From an uncultured Chitinophaga sp. (GTDB taxonomy: Bacteria > Bacteroidota > Bacteroidia > Cytophagales > Cyclobacteriaceae): a stretch of 64,000 bases of DNA. The DNA is taken from positions 744,001 to 808,000 of the forward strand of contig CABHOK010000003.1 in assembly GCA_902168205.1 (NCBI GenBank). Direction: 5' to 3'. Under the pieces are notes generated by a model. The model ran no database searches and was not told the DNA's origin. It saw nothing but the letters and a program-made list of their open reading frames with translations. Both the position numbers and the translations under genes were made by a program. Of this stretch, positions 51,126 to 60,898 are shown one piece after another (the first letter of the stretch is position 1; the number at the start of each line of letters is the position of its first letter).

Positions 51126-53060
51126 ATGCCGCGACTGCTCATTACATTATCATTGTTGTTTTTGAGTATATCTTTTTGCTACCCGCAATCTGGTGAAATC
51201 GCGCTTTTGAATGAGGAACTGAAGGGCACTGCTAGCGATACAATCCAGGTTAATGTATACTGTGCTCTTTCCAAGTTCTATTGGTACCGGAATCCCGACA
51301 GCGCAATACTCATGGCAGACCAGGCGCTGGAACTTGCCCGAAAATACAACTTCAAAAAAGGCATTGCATTAAGTTGTGTTAACAAAGGCGTTGCCCTGGT
51401 TGCTAAAGGCAGATATCCCGATGCACTGCGTTGCCACCTGGAGGCTCTCAAGATCAGCGAAGAGCTGAAAATCAAAGGGCTTACCGGCAATAATTTCAAT
51501 AACATAGGTATAGTATACGCTACCATGGGCAACTATGACAAAGCGATTATATACTATGAGAAAGCACTCGCTATTTTTGAAGAGTATGGTAACGCGGCTA
51601 TGTTACCTACGATGATTAATATAGCAGATATGTACTCTAAGACGGAAGGCTACGCGAAGGCTATGGAGTATAATCAGCGGGCGTTGAATATAAGCCTTGA
51701 AGAGAAAGATACGGCTAACACCGGCATTATACTTTATAATATGGGTGAGACGCTGCATAAAACCGGGCAAGATGAAAAAGCCATGGAGTACCTGCAGGAG
51801 TCACTTGCTATTTCCATGCGTGTTCGTGATATAGAGGGTATTTCCTATAGTTATAATTTACTGTCCAGTATATACCTTGGTCAGAAACAATATCGTAAGA
51901 GTATATCGTACGCTGAAAAAAGTATTGAGAACCTGACCACAGCCGGTAATAAAGAAATATTGCTGGAAGCTTACCATACATTGTACAAAGGCTACGAGGG
52001 CATAAAGAACTATCGTAAATCGTTATACTATCGCAACCAGGAAATTGCGCTGAAAGAAGAAATGTTCAGCATCGAAAAAGAGCGCGAGGCTAACAATCTC
52101 CAGGCAGAGTACGATCTGCAGCGCAAGCAACACGAGATTGAAATGCTTGAAAAAGACAAGGCACTTCAGCAGCGTGAAATTATACGCGACAAATTCAGAA
52201 CGAAAACCTATATGGCGGGGCTTGCGTTGTTGATACTGATTATAACGTACCTGGTCATTTCAAATCAGCGCAGAAAGAAATTCAATGTACTGCTAAAGGA
52301 ACGCAACGCTGCTATAATAACGCAGAAGGAAAAGATCGATGAGCAGAATGCACACCTGGAAAAACTCAACACCGTCAAGAATAAATTACTCTCCATCATC
52401 AGTCACGATTTCAGAAGTCCGTTGAACTCGCTGCAAAGCATGGTAGAGCTCATTGGCGACGGCACACTCACCACAGCTGATATACGTCAGATGAGCACGC
52501 TTATGAGCGAGAAGCTGAACGTAACGGTACAGCTTGTGGAGAACATGCTGCATTGGGCCAAGAGCCAGATGGATGGTACGGTGCTGAACGCAGAACATTT
52601 CGATCTGCAGAAAGTAGTAGATGAGAACGTACGCCTGGCCAAAGGTCATGCCGATACCAAACGCGTACATATATCTGCACGGGTAGCTACACCGGCAATC
52701 GCTTTCGCCGATAAAGCTACGGTTGATATTGTGATACGCAACCTGGTGAACAACGCCATTAAGTTTTCACGCGCGGGCGATCGTCTTTCGCTTTCAGTAG
52801 TTGATCAGGAAAGGTTCGTGAAAGTTACTGTACAGGATACCGGTACAGGTATACCTACAGAAAAACAATCGAAGCTTTTTGATGGTGTTGGCGGTTTTAC
52901 AACACCGGGTACATCCAACGAGAAAGGTACCGGCCTTGGCTTGCCACTTTGTAAAGAACTGGTGGAAAAAAACGGGGGAACGATCTGGTTTGAAAGTGAA
53001 CCCGGTAAAGGAAGCTCCTTTATGTTTACCATTCCGCGCGATCGCCTAGAATTAGCGTAA
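51126..53060 (+). CDS. TPR-containing sensor histidine kinase
   Basis: ATG at 51126 gives 644 residues: signal peptide (MPRLLITLSLLFLSISFCYP), TPR repeats (about 40-310, for example GNNFNNIGIVYATMGNYDKAI) and a coiled coil. One TM helix lies near 365-385. HisKA (LLSIISHDFRSPLNSLQ, H427) and HATPase domains (NLVNNAIKFSRA, QDTGTGIPTEKQ, KGTGLGLPLCKEL) follow. The architecture matches the kinase at 44145. No partner regulator is adjacent. Confidence 0.92.
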   Translation: MPRLLITLSLLFLSISFCYPQSGEIALLNEELKGTASDTIQVNVYCALSKFYWYRNPDSAILMADQALELARKYNFKKGIALSCVNKGVALVAKGRYPDALRCHLEALKISEELKIKGLTGNNFNNIGIVYATMGNYDKAIIYYEKALAIFEEYGNAAMLPTMINIADMYSKTEGYAKAMEYNQRALNISLEEKDTANTGIILYNMGETLHKTGQDEKAMEYLQESLAISMRVRDIEGISYSYNLLSSIYLGQKQYRKSISYAEKSIENLTTAGNKEILLEAYHTLYKGYEGIKNYRKSLYYRNQEIALKEEMFSIEKEREANNLQAEYDLQRKQHEIEMLEKDKALQQREIIRDKFRTKTYMAGLALLILIITYLVISNQRRKKFNVLLKERNAAIITQKEKIDEQNAHLEKLNTVKNKLLSIISHDFRSPLNSLQSMVELIGDGTLTTADIRQMSTLMSEKLNVTVQLVENMLHWAKSQMDGTVLNAEHFDLQKVVDENVRLAKGHADTKRVHISARVATPAIAFADKATVDIVIRNLVNNAIKFSRAGDRLSLSVVDQERFVKVTVQDTGTGIPTEKQSKLFDGVGGFTTPGTSNEKGTGLGLPLCKELVEKNGGTIWFESEPGKGSSFMFTIPRDRLELA

Positions 53061-53085
53061 GTATATATATCAAAGTATATAGCAT

Positions 53086-53140
53086 AAAAAATCCTGCTAC
53101 GACTTTTCGGAAACATGGAAGGTCGCGCAGGATTTTTTTT
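53086..53140 (+). terminator. Intrinsic terminator
   Basis: AAAAAATCCTGC (53086-53097) pairs with GCAGGATTTTTT (53127-53138) with a T-run, 26 bp after the kinase gene. A second hairpin GATCCACC:GGTGGATC (53145-53152 with 53166-53173) serves the convergent myo-inositol oxygenase gene. Confidence 0.8.
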
Positions 53141-53215
53141 AGGAGATCCACCCGTAGCCGCTACAGGTGGATCATTACATTTTCCAGTGCTATGAAAAGT
53201 GTATGTATCGTTACA

Positions 53216-54088
53216 CTAGAATTTTAGCGTAGCGGGTAAATATTTGGCAACCAGGTCCTCGTAATAAGGACGCAGTTCAGTCCAGTTTGGAGGAGTCGGA
53301 TTTTTAGAGTATAGATCGTATGGATTGAAAACATTTACCCATTTGAACATCTTGTGGTCGTGCTCATCCATTAAATGATCGTATGCATGCTCACGGTGTT
53401 GCGCATAGAAAGAGTGATAGCGCAGCATATAGAGCGCAGGCTCCGGTAAATAATCTTTCATCATCTGGTATACATATTCATCGTGGCCCCACGACATGTG
53501 TACGTTTCGCAGGCCGCACTGGGGCTCATATATACCATATTTTGTATTGTATTTTTCGTTGTGATGATCCGGGTTGGCATCAAAGAATTCCGGGAACACA
53601 ATCTTGTCAGAATGTGCACAGCCTACCGGGAATGTATCGCCTACCACAGCCCACTGCGGTTCACCAAACAAACAAAGAACTTTACCCATGTCGTGAACCA
53701 AACCGGTTAACACCATCCAGTCAGGATGTCCGTCTCTGCGGATCGCTTCAGAAGTTTGCAACAGGTGTTGCATCTGGTCGAGGTCTGTATCCGGATCGGA
53801 ATCATCTACGAGTTGATTCAGAAAATCAAAAGCCGGCCATATAGACATTTCTTTTTTATCGAAGCGCAAAAAGTTCTCACGCTTCTGCATAACAAAATCA
53901 TAAGTCTGATACGTATGATTGAGTCTGTAAAATTCACGAACAGTATCCCGTTGCGGAGTCTCATAGTTCCTGTACTCTTCCACTGATTTTTGATCAGCTA
54001 TAGCTTCAGGATCCGGATACCTGCGTAACAAATCATCTTCCCATTCATCCAGATTTGTCAACGGATTACTTTCAATTTGAGGTTTCAT
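53216..54088 (-). CDS. myo-Inositol oxygenase
   Basis: From ATG at 54088 the enzyme has 290 residues. It shows the di-iron HD-type ligand set of MIOX: NHTYQTYDFV, LTGLVHDMGKVL, then SWGHDEYVYQMM and MLRYHSFYAQH. WAVVGDTFPVGC and NPYDLYSKN are also conserved. It oxidises myo-inositol to D-glucuronate with O2. MIOX is best known from eukaryotes and is sporadic in Bacteroidota. The divergent LacI regulator at 54259 is the likely regulator. Confidence 0.94.
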   Translation of the reverse strand: MKPQIESNPLTNLDEWEDDLLRRYPDPEAIADQKSVEEYRNYETPQRDTVREFYRLNHTYQTYDFVMQKRENFLRFDKKEMSIWPAFDFLNQLVDDSDPDTDLDQMQHLLQTSEAIRRDGHPDWMVLTGLVHDMGKVLCLFGEPQWAVVGDTFPVGCAHSDKIVFPEFFDANPDHHNEKYNTKYGIYEPQCGLRNVHMSWGHDEYVYQMMKDYLPEPALYMLRYHSFYAQHREHAYDHLMDEHDHKMFKWVNVFNPYDLYSKNPTPPNWTELRPYYEDLVAKYLPATLKF

Positions 54089-54258
54089 AAAATTGATTTG
54101 TTTAATTTTTGGAAAGCGAAAAAGGTGTACTCGTTTGGAATACACATATCGAACTTGGTGAATTATATCTGCTCAATCAACGATTTGTACCGGCTTATTT
54201 ACGAAACCGTTTTCGTATATAGATTGATTTTGCGTTATTTAACAAAGCCCAACGGTAC

Positions 54259-55275
54259 ATGAGTGTAACGATAAAGAAAATTGCGAAGGACCTTAATCTG
54301 GCTGTTTCAACAGTATCAAAAGCTTTACGCGATAGTCACGAGATAAGCGCTGAAACCAAAGCACGCGTTTTTGAATATGCCGCTAAACTGGACTATATAC
54401 CCAATCCGTATGCCAGCAGCTTAAAGAAAGGAAGAAGCGGAAACATTGCGGTGGTGCTACCCGAAGTAGCGGATAGTTTTTTCTCGGCAGCCATTAATGG
54501 TATAGAGTCCATTGCGCACGACAAGGGCTATCACACCATGGTATACCTCACACACGAAGATGTGCAGCGCGAGCAATCAATTGTACGTGAATTTCGCAAC
54601 GGACGAGTGGATGGTGTGTTAATGTCCATCGTAGCCAACGATGAAAAGTACGAGCACCTCACTGAACTATACGCCAATAAAATTCCACTCGTATTCTTTG
54701 ACCGTGTTTGTGAAAGTATTGAGACAGCCAGTGTCGTAACGAATGATTTTGATTCAGCGTATGCCGCAGCGAAACACCTCATTGACCAGGGCAGCAAGCG
54801 TATAGCATTCTTGTCTATGCCGGGTGAGCTCGCCATCATCAAGCACCGCCATCAGGGATATACCCAGGCATTACGCGACCATGCGCTGCCCGAGCGCGTA
54901 GTGTTTTGTACCGATAATGAAGATGAGAACAACGCTATAATAGAGCAGCTGCTCACAGCAAGTGATCGCCCGGATGGAATTATAGGCTCCATCGAAAAGG
55001 TAACGATGCCGGTATATAAAATATGTCATGCCCACCGCATCGCCATTCCATACGATATAAAAATTATAGGCTTCTCGCATTTACAGATAGCATCGTTGCT
55101 CTATCCTCCGCTTACTACCGTTACACAACCCGCATTTGAAATGGGCAAAGCAGCGGCTACCATTCTTTTTAAAGCGCTGGAGAAAAAGTATAATCTGAAG
55201 AACGAGCGCATTGTTATACCTTCCGTTTTAAATGTGCGTGCGTCAACGCACACGATGTCGATTGAAAATAAATAA
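54259..55275 (+). CDS. LacI-family transcriptional regulator
   Basis: The 338-residue protein has a LacI helix-turn-helix (TIKKIAKDLNLAVSTVSKALRD) with the hinge (AKLDYIPNPYASSLK). A periplasmic-binding-protein-like effector domain follows (GNIAVVLPEVADSFFSAAING, VFFDRVCESIETASVVTND, TTVTQPAFEMGKAAA). It is divergent from the myo-inositol oxygenase gene across 170 bp and lies upstream of the ECF/FecR/SusCD operons. An inositol- or sugar-derived effector is inferred. Confidence 0.93.
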   Translation: MSVTIKKIAKDLNLAVSTVSKALRDSHEISAETKARVFEYAAKLDYIPNPYASSLKKGRSGNIAVVLPEVADSFFSAAINGIESIAHDKGYHTMVYLTHEDVQREQSIVREFRNGRVDGVLMSIVANDEKYEHLTELYANKIPLVFFDRVCESIETASVVTNDFDSAYAAAKHLIDQGSKRIAFLSMPGELAIIKHRHQGYTQALRDHALPERVVFCTDNEDENNAIIEQLLTASDRPDGIIGSIEKVTMPVYKICHAHRIAIPYDIKIIGFSHLQIASLLYPPLTTVTQPAFEMGKAAATILFKALEKKYNLKNERIVIPSVLNVRASTHTMSIENK

Positions 55276-55346
55276 TATACTATATCTGCCCGGTGGCCGT
55301 GTTTTAAGGGCATTTTATACTTTTAAAGGATAGTATTTCGGTAAAG

Positions 55347-55354
55347 TATATTTG
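55347..55354 (+). promoter_or_regulatory. Promoter of the ECF sigma gene
   Basis: TATATTTG is a perfect -7 element 42 bp before the sigma factor start codon. No array-type operator is present here. Confidence 0.5.
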
Positions 55355-55396
55355 TCCTTTCGTATTTATTGCCTTTCTTTATAGAAGCGACCCTAT

Positions 55397-56053
55397 ATGA
55401 GCTCCCACCAGGACCCGCATGCTATACTTTGGAATACCTTTAAAAAAGGTGATTGGGAGGCGTATACCAGCCTATATCATGTATACTATCGCCTGCTGAA
55501 CAACTACGGCTATAAATTTACCCGTGATATAGACTTGATTGAAGATGCTATACACGATCTCTTCGTACGGCTGTGGACAAATCGCAACAACCTGGGTGAA
55601 CCTATTTCAGTAAAGAACTATTTATATAAGTCGCTTCGGAACATTCTGTTCAGAAAATTGAAAACACAATCGCGCTTCTTCGCGATACAAGACGATGAGG
55701 AATCTATACCGTTTGAAGTTGCACACGACAGCCAGTTGATCCTGAACGAAGAGGAGGCCATGCTGCAGGCCACCATCCGGAAAGTATTACATACCTTGCC
55801 CGCCCGTCAGCAGGAAATTATATACCTGCGATTTTACGATGGGCTCTCATACGAAGAGATTGCCGACATCATGGCTATACATATCAATTCAGCCTATAAA
55901 CTCTTATATAAGGCGCTTGAAAATGTACAGCAGTCACTGGGCGTATTAAGTATCGCTACAGTGGAAATCATGCTGCGAACCGTATTCGGCTCATCTGATT
56001 TCCAGAAATACATGCATCATGCGAATGGTGTAGTGCACGCGCATAGCGCTTGA
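55397..56053 (+). CDS. ECF RNA polymerase sigma factor (FecI-like)
   Basis: The 218-residue protein has region 2 (WEAYTSLYHVYYRLLNNYGYKFT, then LIEDAIHDLFVRLWTNR) and region 4 (LPARQQEIIYLRFYDGLSYEEIADIM) of Bacteroidota ECF sigma factors. It is followed after 231 bp by a FecR-type anti-sigma gene and an STN-containing SusC, the standard transenvelope signalling chain. The spacer contains a CT-rich tract and no gene. Confidence 0.92.
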   Translation: MSSHQDPHAILWNTFKKGDWEAYTSLYHVYYRLLNNYGYKFTRDIDLIEDAIHDLFVRLWTNRNNLGEPISVKNYLYKSLRNILFRKLKTQSRFFAIQDDEESIPFEVAHDSQLILNEEEAMLQATIRKVLHTLPARQQEIIYLRFYDGLSYEEIADIMAIHINSAYKLLYKALENVQQSLGVLSIATVEIMLRTVFGSSDFQKYMHHANGVVHAHSA

Positions 56054-56284
56054 GTCAAGAAGTAATGTGCCACCAATAACTTCTCTGACTTTCCGACTCT
56101 TCTTACTCCTTACTTCTTGCTCCTTAATCCTTTCCTGCTGATTTCGAAAAATGCTCGTCATGCAGATAATTCAGTGTGCTTGTGTGTATTCATTTGAAAT
56201 AATCTTTTGAAAATTTTCTTATTGGAAGGGATAATTTGGTCTGCTCAGGTCTAATAGGTATGAGTTTAACAGAATTCATACGAC

Positions 56285-57328
56285 ATGACCTATCGCGACT
56301 ACGCACAATACACACTATCTGATTTTTTAGAAGACGACTCCTTTATTCAATGGGTAATCCGGCCGGATGCCGGGAGTAATGCCTTCTGGCAAGCCTTCGT
56401 GGTACAATACCCACAGAAAGAAAAAGTAGTACGCGAAGCAGCAACCATAATACGGGTATATAGGAGTCAGTCATTCTTTGCAAATGAAGAACATCGCGAT
56501 GATGTATGGAAACGCATTGGTGCAACCCTGCAGCAGCAACAAACTATAGCGCCTGCTAAAACTGTACGCTTCCCTATATATGCGCGTATTGCGGCCTCTG
56601 TAACATTACTCCTCACTTGTACATATATACTCTGGATGGTGTTGGGTAAAGAAGCCCATACTATAAAAACTGCTTTTGGTGAAGTTAAAGCCATTACACT
56701 GCCCGATCAGTCGATCGTGATGCTCAATGGAAATTCAGAGCTTACCTATACAGGAATGTGGACACAGGACGAGCCACGCGAAGTATGGATAAAAGGTGAA
56801 GCATACTTTGATGTAAAGCACATCAACCAGGACACTGCTAATATTTTGCCGAATCATCGGTTCATCGTGCACGGAAATGGTATAGATATACAGGTACTCG
56901 GTACATCGTTCAATGTAAAGAGCCGCAGAAACAAAACCAATATAGCATTGCTGAGTGGGAAGATCGAAGTAAGCTATACCGATGCGTCACAGGTTTCTTC
57001 CGGTGGACTTGTGCTGATGCCCGGTGATTACGTTGAGTATGCCGGACAAAAGTTACTCTCCAAAAAGAAACTCAACCGACCACACAAGGTTGCCACATGG
57101 ACCGTGCGTGAAATAACCTTCATTGATCCATCGCTGAATGATATTATGGAAACGTTGCAGGACAGCTATGGATATTCTGTCAATGTAGAAGACCAGGAGT
57201 TGATGAATATGAAGATAGAAGGAGAAATCAGTGTAACGAGTGTAGATGAATTACTTGCACTCGCTTCGTCAACGCTGGACATCCGGATCGAGTCATCCGG
57301 TAAAGAGATTATTATAACACGGAAGTAA
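56285..57328 (+). CDS. FecR-family anti-sigma factor
   Basis: The 347-residue protein has an N-terminal cytosolic part and one TM helix (about 97-118, IAASVTLLLTCTYILWMVLG). A periplasmic FecR domain (IKTAFGEVKAITLPDQSIVMLNGNSELTY, then VLGTSFNVKSR) and a C-terminal DUF4974-like STN-contacting domain (FIDPSLNDIMETLQDSYGYSV) follow. It transmits the signal from the SusC STN domain to the ECF sigma factor. Confidence 0.94.
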   Translation: MTYRDYAQYTLSDFLEDDSFIQWVIRPDAGSNAFWQAFVVQYPQKEKVVREAATIIRVYRSQSFFANEEHRDDVWKRIGATLQQQQTIAPAKTVRFPIYARIAASVTLLLTCTYILWMVLGKEAHTIKTAFGEVKAITLPDQSIVMLNGNSELTYTGMWTQDEPREVWIKGEAYFDVKHINQDTANILPNHRFIVHGNGIDIQVLGTSFNVKSRRNKTNIALLSGKIEVSYTDASQVSSGGLVLMPGDYVEYAGQKLLSKKKLNRPHKVATWTVREITFIDPSLNDIMETLQDSYGYSVNVEDQELMNMKIEGEISVTSVDELLALASSTLDIRIESSGKEIIITRK

Positions 57329-57367
57329 GTTATATACCTGTATCTGCCTATACCTAAACCATACACT

Positions 57368-60300
57368 ATGAAAAATTTCGACTCAATTACACTATGTGGA
57401 TTCTTCTTGCTGGTGGTTGCCATCAACCTGTCTCCGGAATGTTTGGGACAGCAGTATGCCAGTGCATTTTCCGGAAATGTGCGCATCTCACAGAATAAAA
57501 CGGCTGTAAACGTGCCGTATGATGAAGATGGAAATCTTACACTGAAGGAGGCGCTTGAGCAGATCAAGACACGCTACCGGGTGAAGTTTGCCTATAAGGA
57601 AGGCTTGCTGGATGACAAGCGTGTATCCCGCGCATTGCTTAACAACACAGCCTATACTTTGGAAGAATTGCTGGAAAGAATTTTGGGTGGTGTAGCGTTG
57701 AACTATAAACGAATCAATAAACGGCAGTTCTCTATCTTCTCTTCTCCGCAGGAACAGAAAGAAGAAAATGCTCCAACAGAAGCCGAATCTTCCGAGACCG
57801 CTATACAAACCTCGATGGAAGAAACAGAACGTGTTCTGAAAGTATCCGGTATAGTTACCAGTCAGGATGACGGGTTGCCGCTGCCGGGCGTAAACGTTTT
57901 GCAGAAAGGAACAGCCAATGGTACAACTACAGATGCCGATGGTAAATATATACTTACACTACCCGATGAAGGCGGTATACTGGTGTTTTCCTTTATAGGA
58001 TATGCTATACAGGAAGTACCGGTAACGACACAAACAACGGTAGATGTTGTGATGCAGCAGGAAGCACAGTCGCTCAACGAAGTGGTTGTAACCGCGCTCG
58101 GTATAGAAAAAGAAAAAAGTGCCGTAGCCTATTCAGTAACCGAAGTAAAAGGTGAAGAGTTTACACAGGCACGCGAGAACAATGTAGCCAACGCGTTGAG
58201 TGGTAAGATTGCCGGTGTAAATGCAACCGGTATGTCTACCGGGCCGGGAGGATCAAGCCGAGTGGTGATTCGCGGAAATGGTTCGGTGACAGGCAATAGT
58301 CAGCCGCTCTATGTGATCAACGGTATGCCTATCGATAACTCTGTTCCCGGGGGAAGTGCAACACCCAACGGTATAACTAGCAACGTTGATCGCGGTGATG
58401 GCATAGCAGCCATCAATCCGGATGATATAGAGTCTATAACAGTTTTGAAAGGTGGTACAGCAGCAGCACTTTACGGCTCGCGCGGAGCCAACGGAGTTAT
58501 ACTTATTACTACAAAAAAAGGTCGTGCACAAAAAGGTGTAGGTATCGAGTATAATTCTACATTCTCCCTCGAACGCGTTTCTGTCTTCCCGGATTTTCAA
58601 TACGAATACGGACAAGGTGATGGAGGCGTAATGCCAACAACACTCGAGCAGGCACAGGCTACGGGACGAAGGTCGTTCGGAGCAAAGATCGATGGCTCTA
58701 CTGAGTATATGGCGGCCGATGGAAAGAATCATCCGTATACGGCACAACGCGATAATCTCAAAAACTTTTATCGCACCGGTACAACATTTACCAATACGCT
58801 TGCATTCTCGGGTGGTAACGATGTACTGCTATACCGCCTGTCACTCTCCGATCTGGACAGCAAGAGTATATTACCGAACAGCAAGTATAATCGCAAGACA
58901 GCAAACCTGAACATCAGCGCCAAACTGAGCGATCGCCTGCGCGTTGAATCGGTAGTCCAATATTCATTGGAGTCAGCTAAGAATCGTGCGAGTGCCGGTG
59001 ATGCATTGGGTAATCCCAATTGGACACCGTATGAAGTTGCCAACACCGTAGATATACGCTGGCTTGCACCTGGTTATGATGCACAAGGCAATGAAATTTT
59101 CTGGAATGATGCAGCCATTGCCAGCAACAGTTACTTCGTGGTAAACAAGTTCAAGGAAGAAGATGATAAGAATCGTTTTATAGGACAAGCTTCGATCGCG
59201 TATGATATCGTAAAGAACCTGACCTTGAAAGGAACGATCACGCGCGATTTCTATAACTATAATTATGTCAATATACTGCCCACCGGTACACTCTATACAC
59301 CACAAGGCGAGTATGCCGGTATAAAGTCAAACGTTTCAGAAACCAACGGTATGATCACCGCCAATTATAAAACAGAGATTGCCGGGAAGTTTGGTATATC
59401 TGTATTGACCGGTATCAACGGACGCAAGTTTGAGAACAAGCAACTGAACTTGTCCGGCAAAAACTATATACAGCCATACTTCTATAGTTTCTCCAACCTG
59501 GCTACATCTTCTACCGTGCCCTATACCGGTCGCGTTACAACGAACTCGGTGTTTGGCTCTGTCGATCTGGACTATAAAAGCATGTTGTTCCTTACAGCAA
59601 CCGGGCGACAGGATTGGTTCTCTACCTTAAGTCCGAAGAACAATCATATATTTTATCCGAGTGTTGGTGCAAGCTTCGTGTTGTCAGACGCAGTGTCTTT
59701 GCCACGTATCTTTAATCTGGCACGCATTCGCGCATCGTGGGCGCAGGTCGGTGGTGGTGGTCCTGATCCGTATGCCATCAACCTTACCTATAGCAGTGTT
59801 GCCAGTGCCAGCTCCGTGCCGTTGCAGAATGTTACGACACAATCGGATGGTACTACAGCAATCACCAATGTAAACCTGAAACCATTTACCTCTACAACAA
59901 CCGAAGTTGGTTTCAATATACAATTGCTCAATAACCGGTTGGGCCTGGATCTCGCCCTGTATAATCGCAAAACGACTGATGACATTGTGAAGGTGCCTAT
60001 ATCCAACACCTCCGGTTATAGCTCCGCTATACTTAATTCCGGTGAATTGAGTAATAAAGGAATTGAGTTGTTGCTCACCGGCACACCGGTTAAGACAACC
60101 AATTTCAGTTGGGAAACCAGCTATAATTTTGCCTACAATCAAAGCGAAGTGTTGAAACTCGCAGATGGTATAAGTACATTTTCCCTTGGAAACTCGGCAA
60201 ACGGCAATGCCTTTATCAACAACAAAGTTGGCAAGACCTACGGTGCTATATATGGATACCGGATGTTGCGCGATGATAATGGAAATGTAATTTATGATAC

Positions 60301-60880
60301 CAACTCCGGCCTGCCCTTGCAGACGGATATAAACCAGGAACTGGGCAAAGGCGTACCACCGCTCACAATGGGCTTCAACAGCGACTTCCGCTACAAGAAT
60401 ATATCGCTGAGCTTTTTGATAGATGGTAAATTCGGTAATAAAGTGTTTTCTGTAATGGAAGTATATGCCACACGGTTAGGTTTATTAAAGTCAACGCTGC
60501 CTGGGCGCGAGAATGGTTTAGTGCTAACCGGTGTAACAAAAACAGGCGACAGCTTTACCCGCACCATACCGGTAACCGAACTTCGAAGTGGCTACTATAA
60601 TAACCTGAACCGCTATACCGAATTGTTTGTACACGATGCCAGCTTTGTAAAGCTGCGCCAGGTAATTATATCATACCATATACCCGTTTCCAAAGTAAAA
60701 TTCCTGCGTATGCAATCGGCCAGTATAGCATTTGTGGCACGCAACCTGTTAACGTTCTATAAGAAGACAGACAACTTTGATCCGGAGACAAGTCTCACAA
60801 ACGGTCCTGCACAAGGTATAGAATCCATCGGCTTGCCGCGCACGCGTTCGTATGGAGTGAACCTGATGCTCAAATTCTAA
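57368..60880 (+). CDS. SusC-family transporter with STN signalling domain
   Basis: The 1170-residue protein has a signal peptide, an STN domain (about 40-115, LTLKEALEQIKTRYRVKFAYK), a carboxypeptidase-regulatory-like domain (about 155-235) and a TonB plug (VINGMPIDNSV, GGTAAALYGSRGANGVI). The beta-barrel ends RSYGVNLMLKF. The STN domain links substrate uptake to the FecR/ECF pair encoded upstream. susD follows 18 bp downstream. The substrate is unknown; context suggests amino-sugar or inositol-type compounds. Confidence 0.95.
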   Translation: MKNFDSITLCGFFLLVVAINLSPECLGQQYASAFSGNVRISQNKTAVNVPYDEDGNLTLKEALEQIKTRYRVKFAYKEGLLDDKRVSRALLNNTAYTLEELLERILGGVALNYKRINKRQFSIFSSPQEQKEENAPTEAESSETAIQTSMEETERVLKVSGIVTSQDDGLPLPGVNVLQKGTANGTTTDADGKYILTLPDEGGILVFSFIGYAIQEVPVTTQTTVDVVMQQEAQSLNEVVVTALGIEKEKSAVAYSVTEVKGEEFTQARENNVANALSGKIAGVNATGMSTGPGGSSRVVIRGNGSVTGNSQPLYVINGMPIDNSVPGGSATPNGITSNVDRGDGIAAINPDDIESITVLKGGTAAALYGSRGANGVILITTKKGRAQKGVGIEYNSTFSLERVSVFPDFQYEYGQGDGGVMPTTLEQAQATGRRSFGAKIDGSTEYMAADGKNHPYTAQRDNLKNFYRTGTTFTNTLAFSGGNDVLLYRLSLSDLDSKSILPNSKYNRKTANLNISAKLSDRLRVESVVQYSLESAKNRASAGDALGNPNWTPYEVANTVDIRWLAPGYDAQGNEIFWNDAAIASNSYFVVNKFKEEDDKNRFIGQASIAYDIVKNLTLKGTITRDFYNYNYVNILPTGTLYTPQGEYAGIKSNVSETNGMITANYKTEIAGKFGISVLTGINGRKFENKQLNLSGKNYIQPYFYSFSNLATSSTVPYTGRVTTNSVFGSVDLDYKSMLFLTATGRQDWFSTLSPKNNHIFYPSVGASFVLSDAVSLPRIFNLARIRASWAQVGGGGPDPYAINLTYSSVASASSVPLQNVTTQSDGTTAITNVNLKPFTSTTTEVGFNIQLLNNRLGLDLALYNRKTTDDIVKVPISNTSGYSSAILNSGELSNKGIELLLTGTPVKTTNFSWETSYNFAYNQSEVLKLADGISTFSLGNSANGNAFINNKVGKTYGAIYGYRMLRDDNGNVIYDTNSGLPLQTDINQELGKGVPPLTMGFNSDFRYKNISLSFLIDGKFGNKVFSVMEVYATRLGLLKSTLPGRENGLVLTGVTKTGDSFTRTIPVTELRSGYYNNLNRYTELFVHDASFVKLRQVIISYHIPVSKVKFLRMQSASIAFVARNLLTFYKKTDNFDPETSLTNGPAQGIESIGLPRTRSYGVNLMLKF

Positions 60881-60898
60881 TCTTTAAACACGAAGATC

